A stretch of 64,000 nucleotides of DNA from JAZGGS01 sp963749485 (lineage in GTDB: Bacteria; Bacteroidota; Ignavibacteria; Ignavibacteriales; Ignavibacteriaceae). The notes beneath the pieces are model-generated. The model was not told the DNA's origin and did no database searches. It worked only from the letters and a program-made list of their open reading frames with translations. Positions 38,227-47,435 of this stretch are shown one piece after another. Every line of letters begins with the position of its first letter. Positions within the stretch are counted from its first letter, which is position 1. A program made the translations under genes and the position numbers. Location of the stretch: assembly GCA_963749485.1 (NCBI GenBank), contig CAVVMV010000009.1, positions 1 to 64,000 of the forward strand. Reading direction: 5' to 3'.

Positions 38227-39153
38227 ATGTTTATTTTATTAAATAGTAAAGCCGGCGGCGGAAATGCTTTGAAGAAATGGAATACCATTAAAAATCAAAT
38301 TGATATTGGAACTGCTACCATACATTACTCTAATGGTATTTATTCACTGAAAGATAAAATTATTGAAGCAATAAATACTGGAGAAACAAATTTTATTATA
38401 GCCGGAGGAGACGGAACTATTAATTTATTTTTAAATCTTCTAATACCAGCTGTGGAACCCGATGTAATTAAGGAAATTAAAATTGGGGCAATTGGTTTCG
38501 GTTCCAGTAACGATTTTCACAAACCATTAACCCAGGATTCTATGGTTAAAAACATTCCCATAAAGATTAATTTTAAGAATGCTGCACTTAGAGATGTGGG
38601 ATGTATTTCTTACCATTCCGGCAATCATCTTCTTAAAAGATATTTTTTAATAAATGCAAGTATTGGAGTCACGGCAGAGGCAAATTATTACTTCAACAGC
38701 TCAGGCTTCATAATAAGAGCGTTAAAAAAAATAAGCACCAAATCTGCAATTAATTATTCTGCTCTCCGTACAATTTTTAAAGATAAAAGCATTGAACTAA
38801 AAATAACCGATTCAAATAATAAAATTAAACAACAGAAACTCGCTAATCTTGCTATTACCAAGAGCCCACACATTTCAGGTGACATCACTATGGATTATCC
38901 TTACAGTTACCAGGATGGTTTATTCAACATCTATTTTTTAGATCTGAAAAGTAAAATTGAACTGATAAAATTATTAAATCGTTTACAGTCGAAAAATATA
39001 GATGCCTCAAATGTATTCGGTACTATGCAATCCCCTTATCTTTTGATTGAAGCTGAAAAATCATTTAAAGTTGAATTTGATGGGGAAGTAATTATAACTG
39101 ATCGTGCCGAATTTTCAATTTTGCATAAAGGGATAAGAATATGCTTGAACTAA
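38227..39153 (+). CDS. Diacylglycerol/sphingosine kinase-like lipid kinase
   Basis: 308 aa, intact. ATP-binding motifs of the DAGK catalytic family: LLNSKAGGGNALKKW at the N-terminus, IIAGGDGTINLFLN, and IGAIGFGSSNDFHKPL. The C-terminal beta-rich half ends VEFDGEVIITDRAEFSIL, as in YegS/DgkB. It phosphorylates a lipid hydroxyl; candidates are diacylglycerol, a sphingoid base or an isoprenoid alcohol. It overlaps the next gene by 13 bases. Between UbiA and a ThiL-like kinase it is more likely pathway-specific than housekeeping, but this is inference. Confidence 0.85.
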   Translation: MFILLNSKAGGGNALKKWNTIKNQIDIGTATIHYSNGIYSLKDKIIEAINTGETNFIIAGGDGTINLFLNLLIPAVEPDVIKEIKIGAIGFGSSNDFHKPLTQDSMVKNIPIKINFKNAALRDVGCISYHSGNHLLKRYFLINASIGVTAEANYYFNSSGFIIRALKKISTKSAINYSALRTIFKDKSIELKITDSNNKIKQQKLANLAITKSPHISGDITMDYPYSYQDGLFNIYFLDLKSKIELIKLLNRLQSKNIDASNVFGTMQSPYLLIEAEKSFKVEFDGEVIITDRAEFSILHKGIRICLN

Positions 39154-40178
39154 ATAGAGTAAACGAAAATCAGTTGATAGAAAATATAACCAGATACTAT
39201 CATCGTTCACCATTACAAATGAACAAAGTTCATGAAAGTGATTCAGAAATTCTAAATATTAATTACAATAATGATGAGCATCTAGTCATAACAACGGATT
39301 CAATTGTTGAAGAAATTGAATTTGGTATTTATAAAGATCCGTATTTAATCGGATGGATGATAGTAATGGTTAACATGAGTGATCTTGCCGCTGTAGGAGC
39401 TTCTCCCATAGGCATTTTAATTTCAGAAGTGCTTTCTGAAAATTTAGATGAAGCTTACTTAACTAACCTGCATAAAGGAATAAATGATGCTTGTGAGAGA
39501 TGTAATACATACGTCATAGGTGGTGATACAAACTTTGGCAGACAGCTTATTCTTACAGGTACGGCATTAGGTAAAGTAAAGAATAGAGATACTTTAACGA
39601 GAGTTGGATGTAACCCGGGGGATTTAATTTATTCGACCGGCAAATTAGGAATTGGTAATGCATTTGCGCTTTCACAATTGGTAGGGACAAATCACAAGAC
39701 AGACTTTATGCCTGTTGCAAAATTAAAAATCGCCAAGTTTATCAGTACCATTGCTAACTCTTGTATAGATACGAGTGATGGAGTTATTGCTTCATTAGAT
39801 CAACTTATGCGACTAAATAATGTTGGAATACACTTCGACCCGAATTTATGTACCAAACTTGACACAAAATCAAAATCAATTATGTTCGAATTAAATCTTC
39901 CTAAATGGCTTCTACTTGCAGGACAACATGGTGAGTTTGAGCTTATTTTTACTGTTCCACCTCAGATGGTAGAATCACTTAATAAATCAGCTTCTAAGCA
40001 CTTGTTTAATGTATTTAGAATTGGAAAAGTTCGGAAGCAGAAAGGATTATTTATAAATTTTCATAATAGGCAAGTTGAAATTCCAACAACTAAAATCCGG
40101 AATCTAACAGATTCATCAAATTTTGATCTCAACCAATATTTAAAAGCATTGCTAGAGATTGATGCCTCCTTAAAATAA
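39141..40178 (+). CDS. AIR synthase/ThiL-like kinase family protein
   Basis: 345 aa of the PurM/ThiL superfamily. Recognisable parts: LVITTDSIVEEIEF, the ThiL-type MVNMSDLAAVGASPIGILIS, YVIGGDTNFGRQLILTGTALG and SCIDTSDGVIASL, GQHGEFELIFTVP. The first metal loop, normally GDDAAV in thiamine-phosphate kinase, is NNDEHLV, so substrate or metal geometry has changed. Co-translated with the lipid kinase (13-base overlap) and not near any thi gene, it is unlikely to be ordinary ThiL. A phosphotransfer role in the cluster's pathway is inferred. Confidence 0.8.
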   Translation: MLELNRVNENQLIENITRYYHRSPLQMNKVHESDSEILNINYNNDEHLVITTDSIVEEIEFGIYKDPYLIGWMIVMVNMSDLAAVGASPIGILISEVLSENLDEAYLTNLHKGINDACERCNTYVIGGDTNFGRQLILTGTALGKVKNRDTLTRVGCNPGDLIYSTGKLGIGNAFALSQLVGTNHKTDFMPVAKLKIAKFISTIANSCIDTSDGVIASLDQLMRLNNVGIHFDPNLCTKLDTKSKSIMFELNLPKWLLLAGQHGEFELIFTVPPQMVESLNKSASKHLFNVFRIGKVRKQKGLFINFHNRQVEIPTTKIRNLTDSSNFDLNQYLKALLEIDASLK

Positions 40179-40296
40179 GTTTCTTTTTACATAATCCTGA
40201 CAAATTTATTACAATTCCCTGACAAATAATTATTAATTCTAATTTAATTTACCACCAGAAATAATGAATAAATAAATACAAAGAAAAGGTATAACA
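40179..40296 (+). promoter_or_regulatory. Leader with spaced TGACAAAT repeats
   Basis: The 118-bp gap contains TGACAAAT at 40198 and again at 40220, 22 bp apart (two helical turns), similar to the motif upstream of the SDR gene. TAATTT follows the second TGACA by 15 bases and could be a -10 box. This suggests a second promoter inside the cluster under shared control. Confidence 0.4.
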
Positions 40297-41634
40297 ATGT
40301 TACAGGAAAATGATTATCCAGGCGGTGAAAATTTTGATCTGAAAGATGTTTTAATTCAGGGTAGGAAGATGAAATTAAGACAAAGAACCAAATTTTTTAG
40401 TTCATTTTTAAAAGAATTAATGTTAAACAAGCAAATGCAACATTTAAGGTGTGTTTCAAGTGCAGCAGATCGCGAGGTTGAAGTATTCGATAATTACACG
40501 AGTGAACTAAAGAAAATGTTAATGTTCGGGTCAAACAACTACTTGGGACTGGCAAATCATCCTAAAGTAAAAGAGTATGTTATTAAAGTTATAAGGAAAT
40601 ATGGTGTGGGGATTGGGGGACCCCCACTCTTAAACGGTTATACACATCTCCATCGTGAACTTGAAGAAAGACTTGCACATTTAAAGGGAGATGAAGATTC
40701 CTTAATATTTTCCAGCGGTTATGGCGCCAATGTTGGTCTTGTAACTGCATTAACAGGAAATAGAGATTTGATAATATATGATTCTCACAGTCACGCATCT
40801 TTTTATGACGGAATAAAGATGTCCGGAACCCCATCCATTTACTTTAGACATAATGATGTTGACCATCTTGACCAGCTATTATATAAGACCAAGAATGAAA
40901 ATTCTAATAATATATATGTTGGTTTAGAAGGTGTTTATTCTATGGATGGCGATATAGCGCCCCTGGATAAAATAAAAGAATTATGCAATAAGTATAATGC
41001 AATATTAATAATAGATGATGCACATGGTAGTGGAGTTATGGGGAAGAAGGGTTCCGGAACAGCCGAACATTTCGGATTGCACGGAAACATTGATATAACA
41101 ATGGGTACGTTTAGCAAAGCTTTTGCTGTTTCGGGTGGTTTTGTAACTGCCTCAAAAGAAGTAATAAATTATTTAAGATTTTTTGCCAGATCTTACATGT
41201 TTTCTGCTTCAATTCCACCAACAATTGTTGCGTCTGTACTAGCCGGTATGGAAATAATGGATAATGAACCGCAGTATCTAATAGCACTAAGAGAAAACAT
41301 CAATTATACAGCTAATAAAATGAGAGAGATTGGTCTTCCTCATAATTCTATCACACCAATTTTTCCTATTAATGTACCGGAAGAAATGAATATCAGGGAG
41401 CTGTCACTCAAGTTTCACAATAAGGGAATATTCGTGAATTCAATTGAATATCCAGCGGTACCAAAATCACAAGAAAGATTCCGGATAAGTATAATGGCAA
41501 CCCACACGAAAGAAGATATTGATCGATTATTTTCTGCCTTTGAAGAAATATGGGATGAATATTCTATCAATCATAATTCGGTAAAAGGTAATTTCTTAAT
41601 CTCAGCAAATAAAAAATCAGCAATGATTAATTAG
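40297..41634 (+). CDS. Alpha-oxoamine synthase family PLP enzyme (SPT/KBL/BioF-like)
   Basis: 445 aa, intact, fold-type I PLP enzyme that would condense an amino acid with an acyl-thioester and lose CO2. NNYLGLANHPKV, GIGGPPLLNGYTHLHRELEERLA, SSGYGANVG, YDSHSHASFYDG (His stacking on PLP), IDDAHGSGVMG and the Schiff-base Lys in TMGTFSKAFAVSGG are all present, with RFRISIMATHTKEDID near the end. An N-terminal extension of about 60 residues precedes the core. The absence of biotin genes argues against BioF and the missing tdh against KBL. Serine-palmitoyltransferase-like chemistry fits the adjacent SDR and lipid kinase, but the substrate is unproven. Confidence 0.85.
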   Translation: MLQENDYPGGENFDLKDVLIQGRKMKLRQRTKFFSSFLKELMLNKQMQHLRCVSSAADREVEVFDNYTSELKKMLMFGSNNYLGLANHPKVKEYVIKVIRKYGVGIGGPPLLNGYTHLHRELEERLAHLKGDEDSLIFSSGYGANVGLVTALTGNRDLIIYDSHSHASFYDGIKMSGTPSIYFRHNDVDHLDQLLYKTKNENSNNIYVGLEGVYSMDGDIAPLDKIKELCNKYNAILIIDDAHGSGVMGKKGSGTAEHFGLHGNIDITMGTFSKAFAVSGGFVTASKEVINYLRFFARSYMFSASIPPTIVASVLAGMEIMDNEPQYLIALRENINYTANKMREIGLPHNSITPIFPINVPEEMNIRELSLKFHNKGIFVNSIEYPAVPKSQERFRISIMATHTKEDIDRLFSAFEEIWDEYSINHNSVKGNFLISANKKSAMIN

Positions 41635-41669
41635 TAATGCATTTTAAGAATATTAAAACGAGATAAATA

Positions 41670-43100
41670 GTGAATAAGAAAAAACTCTTGATAATAGTAT
41701 TATTCCAAAATCTGATGGATGAAGAACCTTATTATGCACGTAACCCGGCTCCGCCTTTACCGGGGATATTACTTGCAGGACTAACACCCCCAATAGTAGA
41801 TGTTGAAGTATTACACGAAATGGTTAGACCAATTGATTACAAAACAGATGCTGATTTTATCGCTATAAGTTTTATGGATTACATTTCGCCACATGCATTC
41901 CAGGTCGCAGCTAGGTTTCGCGCATTAGGTAAGACAGTTATTGGAGGAGGTAAATTTGCATCAACATTTCCAAATGAAGTACTGCCACATTTTGATTCAA
42001 TATTAGTAGGTGAAGCTCAGCATATATGGCCTCAAATGGTGAATGATATGCTAAATGGAAAATTAAAAAAACGATATGATTCAGGTTTAGCGCCATCGCT
42101 TAAAAATATTCCTCCACCCCGCTATGATTTAGTTGAATCAAAATATTTCAGCCCAATTGTTACAGAAGCATCCCGGGGATGTCCCCATCCTTGCACATAC
42201 TGTCAATTAAATATTAAGGCGTCACCATATCGGACTCGGCCAGTAAAAGACGTAATAACTGATTTAACGAATACAAACGGTCTCCCCTGGTATAAAAGGA
42301 AGATGGCAATGATTTTGGATAACAATCTTGGGGGTGATTTAAAAAACGCAAAAAAACTGCTTAGAGAAATGGTAAACTTAAAATTTTGGGGAATTGGTGT
42401 ACAATATAGCATAGATTGTTTACGGGATGATGAATTTGTAGATCTTCTATCAAAAGCTAATTGCAGAATGTCGTTCCTGGGAATGGAATCCCTGAATGAA
42501 AACAGTCTCAGAGATGTGAAAAAGAAACAGAATAAAGTTGAGGAGTATAGAGAAGTTTTCGATAAACTACATCGAAGAGGAATTTTAACTTTTACAGGAC
42601 TTATGTTTGCATTGGATAAAGACTCAAAAGAATATTACGACACGCTTCCGCAAAAACTGGATGAAGTGGGTGTAAGTGTTATTCTGCCGTCCATTTCTAT
42701 TCCAATATACGGAACGCCATTTTACAATAAAACTAAGGCTGAAGGAAGACTGTTGGATGATGATATTTCACATTATGAAGGCGATCATGTTTTATTCCAA
42801 CATAATAATCTTTCCGAGAAGGAAATTTATGATGCTTATACAAGAGTAAATAAAATCTTCTATTCCTGGAAAAATATACTTAAACGCTGGGTAAAATTTA
42901 TTTCAAAGCAATCAGTTCAGGAATCAATTCCCCAATTTATTTTGAAAATTGTTATTACAACAATTATTTATTACAAACTTTCAATTTTTCAAAAGCATCA
43001 TGCTAATGCACGAGTTTTCAAAAAACTGAAATCGAGAGGGAAAAAACAAACAAGAAAAACTAAATTATTTGATACAAAAGAAGCAGCTATACTGAATTAA
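41670..43100 (+). CDS. B12-binding-type radical SAM enzyme
   Basis: 476 aa, intact, GTG start. The first 150 residues form a Rossmann-like cobalamin-binding-type domain (PLPGILLAGLTPP, ADFIAISFMDYISPHAFQVAARFRALGKTVIGGG, SILVGEAQHIWPQM). Radical SAM cluster ligands are CPHPCTYC in VTEASRGCPHPCTYCQLNIK. The barrel continues ILDNNLGGDLKNAKKLL, YSIDCLRDDEFVDLLSKANCRMSFLGMESLN. The C-terminal 90 residues include a hydrophobic helix (IPQFILKIVITTIIYYKL) that may contact membrane. The classical B12 DxHxxG is not seen. It is last in the cluster, 35 bp after the PLP enzyme; methylation or another modification of a lipid is a reasonable guess. Confidence 0.85.
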   Translation: MNKKKLLIIVLFQNLMDEEPYYARNPAPPLPGILLAGLTPPIVDVEVLHEMVRPIDYKTDADFIAISFMDYISPHAFQVAARFRALGKTVIGGGKFASTFPNEVLPHFDSILVGEAQHIWPQMVNDMLNGKLKKRYDSGLAPSLKNIPPPRYDLVESKYFSPIVTEASRGCPHPCTYCQLNIKASPYRTRPVKDVITDLTNTNGLPWYKRKMAMILDNNLGGDLKNAKKLLREMVNLKFWGIGVQYSIDCLRDDEFVDLLSKANCRMSFLGMESLNENSLRDVKKKQNKVEEYREVFDKLHRRGILTFTGLMFALDKDSKEYYDTLPQKLDEVGVSVILPSISIPIYGTPFYNKTKAEGRLLDDDISHYEGDHVLFQHNNLSEKEIYDAYTRVNKIFYSWKNILKRWVKFISKQSVQESIPQFILKIVITTIIYYKLSIFQKHHANARVFKKLKSRGKKQTRKTKLFDTKEAAILN

Positions 43101-43132
43101 TAATCAATAAATCAGATCCTTAAGAAAGTTGA

Positions 43133-43823
43133 TTAAGATATTTCCTTTAAAAATTTATAGCCGGCCCCATGCACAGTTTTTAAATGAATCGGCTTCGAAG
43201 GATCATCTTCAATTTTCTTTCTTAATAAGAATATAAAATTATCAACCGTTCGTGTTGTTGGGAAGGATTCATACCCCCAGACTTCATCTAATAGTTTTAT
43301 TCGTTCTATTACAGCACCTTCCCGCTGAATAAAGATATTTAAGAACTTTAAATTCCATGTTTGAAAGTTCCAAAGGTTTTTTATTTTTAGTTGCTTCCTG
43401 GTTTTTAAAATTTATATAGATGCTTCCAAAGGAACATTCCTCAATTTCGGACTTTACAACCGAGTTTCTTCTTAATAATGCTTTTATTCGTGCAAGTAAT
43501 TCTCTAACGCTAAAAGGTTTGGTTACATAATCATCAGCTCCAAGTTCAAGCCCCAGCACTTTATCCATTTCTTCAATTTTACTGGTTAGCATAAGAATTG
43601 GTGTACTTATACCTTCCTTTCTAAGATCTTTGCAAATATCCTCTCCGTTTTTTCCTGGAAGCTTCAGATCCAGTATGATCAGGTCAGTGTATTCAACTCT
43701 TGCTTTTTCATAACCTTCCAACCCGTCGGTACTGGAAGAAACTTCATAGTGTTCTTCTTCCAATGATGCTTCCAGCCCTGTAAGAATGGCAGGATCGTCT
43801 TCAATAATTAATATTTTTTTCAT
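43133..43823 (-). CDS. OmpR/PhoB-type response regulator (frameshifted)
   Basis: The receiver domain begins KKILIIEDDPAILTGLEASL; the phospho-accepting Asp is in DLIILDLKLPGKNGED, with Thr in MLTSK and Lys in DDYVTKPFSVREL. The winged-helix DNA-binding domain starts SFGSIYINFKNQEATKNKKPLELSNMEFKVL and, after an indel near 43315, ends IKLLDEVWGYESFPTTRTVDNFIFLLRKKIEDDP ... TVHGAGYKFL with its stop at 43133-43135. About 228 aa. It follows the REC-cyclase gene by 34 bp and the histidine kinase, so one sensor probably serves two regulators. Confidence 0.9.
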
Positions 43824-43857
43824 CTTTTTTCTCGATTAGTTTTGATTACTCAGAAAA

Positions 43858-44778
43858 TTATTTTTGTAAAACTGCACTGTATAAAATCACAGGGTCCTTG
43901 ATGTTTTTAAAATTAAATTCCCCCATTTCTTCAAAATCAATATTTACTTTACTTTTAACCGCCCGATAAACACTTTCGGAGATATAGACAGAGCCCGCAG
44001 GTGTTTTATCTTGTATGCGAGCAGCAACATTTAAAACATCACCTTTTAATTTTTCCTCGAATTCAACCACATCTCCAAGATGAATACCAATTCTGACCTC
44101 AATTCGTTTCCTATTGGATTTAGTTTTATTATAATTTTTTAGTTTCTCTTGAATATCAATAGAACATCTTATGGCATTCAAAGCACTTTCAAATGAAATC
44201 AAAAAGGAATCGCCGGCAGTTTCAACCACGTTGCCATGATGCTCTTTAGCCGTGTTTCTTAATATTTCATTATGTGTTTTTAAAAGCCGTAATGCAAAAT
44301 CTTCATCCCTATGCATTTTTTTCGAATATTCTTTCATATCTGAAAACATTATCGAAAGAAGCTTCCTCCTGGGTTCATTTTCAGCAGTTGATGAAGATAA
44401 GACCTTATCTTCCCTTTCTATTCTTCTTAAATTTGTCCGTACTCTGGCAAGTACTTCTCTTGTATCAAAAGGCTTTATAATGTAATCATCGGCACCCGCT
44501 TCCAAACCTACAATCTTATCAATTTGTTCAGATCGAGATGTTAACATAATAATGGGATTAAAATATTTTTGTTCCCTCAACTTTCGGCATATATCAAAAC
44601 CACTTAACGAGGGGAGATTTATATCAAGTAATATTAGGTCAGGTCTTTGGTTAATAGCTATTTGTAATCCTTTAGCACCGTCTTCGCTGGTTATCACGTT
44701 ATAGTTCTCTGTTTTAAATAATTCTTCTAAACCAAGAAGAATAGCAGGATCATCTTCAATTATTAATATTTTATTCAT
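43858..44778 (-). CDS. Response regulator fused to class III adenylate/guanylate cyclase
   Basis: 306 aa, intact. Receiver domain, residues 1-120: IEDDPAILLGLEEL, acceptor Asp in PDLILLDINLPSLSG, KPFDTREVLARV. Class III cyclase domain, residues 135-306: KLLSIMFSDMKEYSKKM (first metal Asp), VVETAGDSFLISFESALNAI (second metal Asp), IRIGIHLGDVVEF-like segment, GDVLNVAARIQDKTPAGSVYIS. Both metal Asp residues are present, so it should be active. Cyclase activity under direct phosphorelay control is implied. The start overlaps the kinase stop (ATGA). Confidence 0.92.
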   Translation of the reverse strand: MNKILIIEDDPAILLGLEELFKTENYNVITSEDGAKGLQIAINQRPDLILLDINLPSLSGFDICRKLREQKYFNPIIMLTSRSEQIDKIVGLEAGADDYIIKPFDTREVLARVRTNLRRIEREDKVLSSSTAENEPRRKLLSIMFSDMKEYSKKMHRDEDFALRLLKTHNEILRNTAKEHHGNVVETAGDSFLISFESALNAIRCSIDIQEKLKNYNKTKSNRKRIEVRIGIHLGDVVEFEEKLKGDVLNVAARIQDKTPAGSVYISESVYRAVKSKVNIDFEEMGEFNFKNIKDPVILYSAVLQK

Positions 44779-47234
44779 TTTTCACTCAATGGGAAAGATA
44801 AAGAAAAGTTACTTCCTTTACCTACTTCGCTTTTAACATCAATCTTCCCGTTATGTGCATCCATTATATGTTTTACAATTGCGAGCCCCAAACCGGTACC
44901 TTCAGCTTTAACCAATCTTGGTATCTTTTGTACGAAAGAAGGGATCGAAAATATTTTTCACATCTTCATCGGCAATACCTGCTCCTTCATCTTTTACATC
45001 AATTACTGCATAACCGTTTTGATTAAATGTGGTAATTTTTGTTTCTGTTTTTGCAGAAGAATATTTTATTGCGTTTGATAAGAGGTTAAGCACTGCTTCT
45101 TCAACTGCATCCGGATCGGCATTAATTATTAATTTTTCTTTACAAATTTCTTTCTTCAATAAAATTTTAGCAATTTTAAACTGGTATTCAACAGATCTTA
45201 CCGCTCGTTCTACTATATCGTTAAGTGATACTGAAATGAATTCATAAGTTTTTATACCTTTTTCAATTTTTGCAAAATCCAATACGTTATCTATAAGCCT
45301 GCGTAACCTTTCACTTTCTCCTTCAATTATTTGTAAATATTCATTCGATTTTTCTTTCGGATATATTTTTTTTGCTTTGCAGTAATTCCGAAAACATTTT
45401 AATAGAGGTAAGCGGAGTTTTAAGTTCGTGTGTAACACTGGAAACAAAATAAGATTTCAATTTGTTCAATTCTTCCAGCCGTTCCGATTCAAGCTGTTCA
45501 CGAATTAATTCTTCCTGCAGTTGAATTCTGTCTATATGTTAAAGCGGCTGTTGATGAAACACCGTTAAGCAAATCTATATCTTCTTTAAAATATCTTGCT
45601 TCCGATTTTTTCTCTACCCAGCACTATAAATCCATGAACCTGACCAGAAGGCGATTTAACGGGAAATATAAGCGCCATACCCCAACGTTTAAAAACCTTG
45701 AGATCGGCTGATTCGACTACTACATCTCTCTCAACCAAGTCATCTAATGCTATTGGCAGAGAAAAATCTGTTTTCAGTTTTTCAGCTTCTAACTTGATAC
45801 TCCTATTTTTTAAAATATCATAACCTTTTTGTGCAAGTATTACAATCCTGCTATCAGATTTACGAAGAGTAAAAAATGCAATTTTATGAACCGGAATTAA
45901 TTTATCTGTTAATGCAACGATTTTATCAGCTAAAGATTGGACATCATTCGAGTCCTTAATATCGGCAATAAATTTTATTTGTTCTTCACGGTAATTATAC
46001 TCAAGCCGGAAGAATTTTTTATCAACAAATTTCTGGATGATATTTTTAAGCGGTTGTAGCAATATCGCAACCAACAGCGCAGTTATAACTGATGGGATGG
46101 CTGGGTTAACATCATTGACAAATAGTGTGATGATTGAAGTTAACCCTATGTAAACCAATATAATTATTGCCAGGATAATTGAGTAAACTACACTACGTCT
46201 TATAATTACATCAATATCCATAAACTGGTGCTTACTATCGCAATTCCAAAAGTGACCGGAACAGCAACAAGGAAGAGTAATACAACAGCTTCCGGTAAAA
46301 GACTATGACCTAATAAAAAAATCGGTAATATCCAGAAGATAATAAAGCTGAACGGTCCGATAAAAAACCCGAGAAGAAGCCATTTTAGTTTCTGGCGTTC
46401 CTGCAGTGTTTTTGAAAGCGTGTAGGCACGGATACAAATTGTGATTGCCATTATTACACAAGTCATAACAAAAATTCTAAATACAGAATTATAATACCAC
46501 ACATAATCTTTCATCTGGTCTATATTACCCCCTACTGTTGATGTTAAAAATAAGTATGATAGAACTAAATGCATTAACAATACCAATTAAATAAAGCAGA
46601 GATAACAGTTTTTTACTTCCGGGTATTGGTTTTCCTGTAAATGAGGTTGTAAGACTAATAAAAAAAACTGGCATAAGGTTGTAAGCGAATAACCAGATAA
46701 TTCTATTTACGTAACCATAACCCAGCGGTGGCGCAACATAATTTCCTCCAGTCATTATAATAACAATACCCAAACCAAGACTTGCCAGGTGAAACATTGC
46801 AGCTGAAATATTATCTGGTGCTTTTATCCTAACAAATATTGCCATGATATAAAAACGAAACCAACTATCACAATCATTATCAGGTCGAAGAAGGAATAAT
46901 AATTGACTAATTTTACATAAAACTGTTTCGGTATACCGTTTTTAACCAGTTCCACAGAAATAATATCATCAATATTTTTTCCATCAAGATATACTTCTAC
47001 CTCTTCCCATCCTCCGAAGGAATATCCTTCAATTGCAGATATTGTATCACCTACAGCAAACACATCTTCATCAGTATCTAAGACTTTATAAATAACGTGA
47101 TATGAGCCGGTTGTTGAGGTGCTGAAAGGAAGGTCGGCTTTTATAGAAATAAGATATAATCCGACAAAACAGAGCAGTATGACAACTACATCTATAATAA
47201 GAAGTACGATTTTATTTTTAATGACACCAAACAT
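44775..47234 (-). CDS. Membrane histidine kinase with PDZ-like, multi-TM and GAF regions (frameshifted)
   Basis: Reconstructed protein of about 815 aa. N-terminal helix, then an external PDZ-like segment (DVFAVGDTISAIEGYSFGGWEEVEVYLDG), roughly eight membrane helices (46.1-46.9 kb), a GAF-like domain (IKFIADIKDSNDVQSLADKI ... VKSPSGQVHGFIVLGREK), the H-box VTHELKTPLTSIKMFSELL with His codon at 45428-45430, ATPase boxes NLLSNAIKYSS, DEGAGIADEDVKNIFDPFFR, and GTGLGLAIVKHIMDAHNG. At least five indels. Its TGA overlaps the ATG of the REC-cyclase gene. The signal is unknown; the topology resembles 8TM-type quorum or lipid sensors. Confidence 0.85.
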
Positions 47235-47435
47235 TCAAAAAACCATGTTCTTATTATTAAATCCCTCCGCAGAAGGAGAACAGGAAACGAGGTGTTAAAT
47301 CATATATAAATTACGCCAAGATTATTTTAAGTGCAATAAAAATCAGGTATTTAGTTGTGTTAGCAAATACCTGAAACGGGAAAGAAGAAATTTTATCTGT
47401 TGATATGTTGCTTATAAAAAACTAATGCCCGATTA

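Noticed and set aside
40297..41634. BioF (biotin) or KBL (threonine) assignment for the PLP enzyme
   Set aside because: No bioA/B/D or tdh nearby, and the substrate loop differs; only the superfamily is claimed.
41670..43100. Hopanoid methylase (HpnP/HpnR)
   Set aside because: No squalene-hopene cyclase or hpn genes in the window and no diagnostic sequence beyond the shared B12-radical SAM layout.
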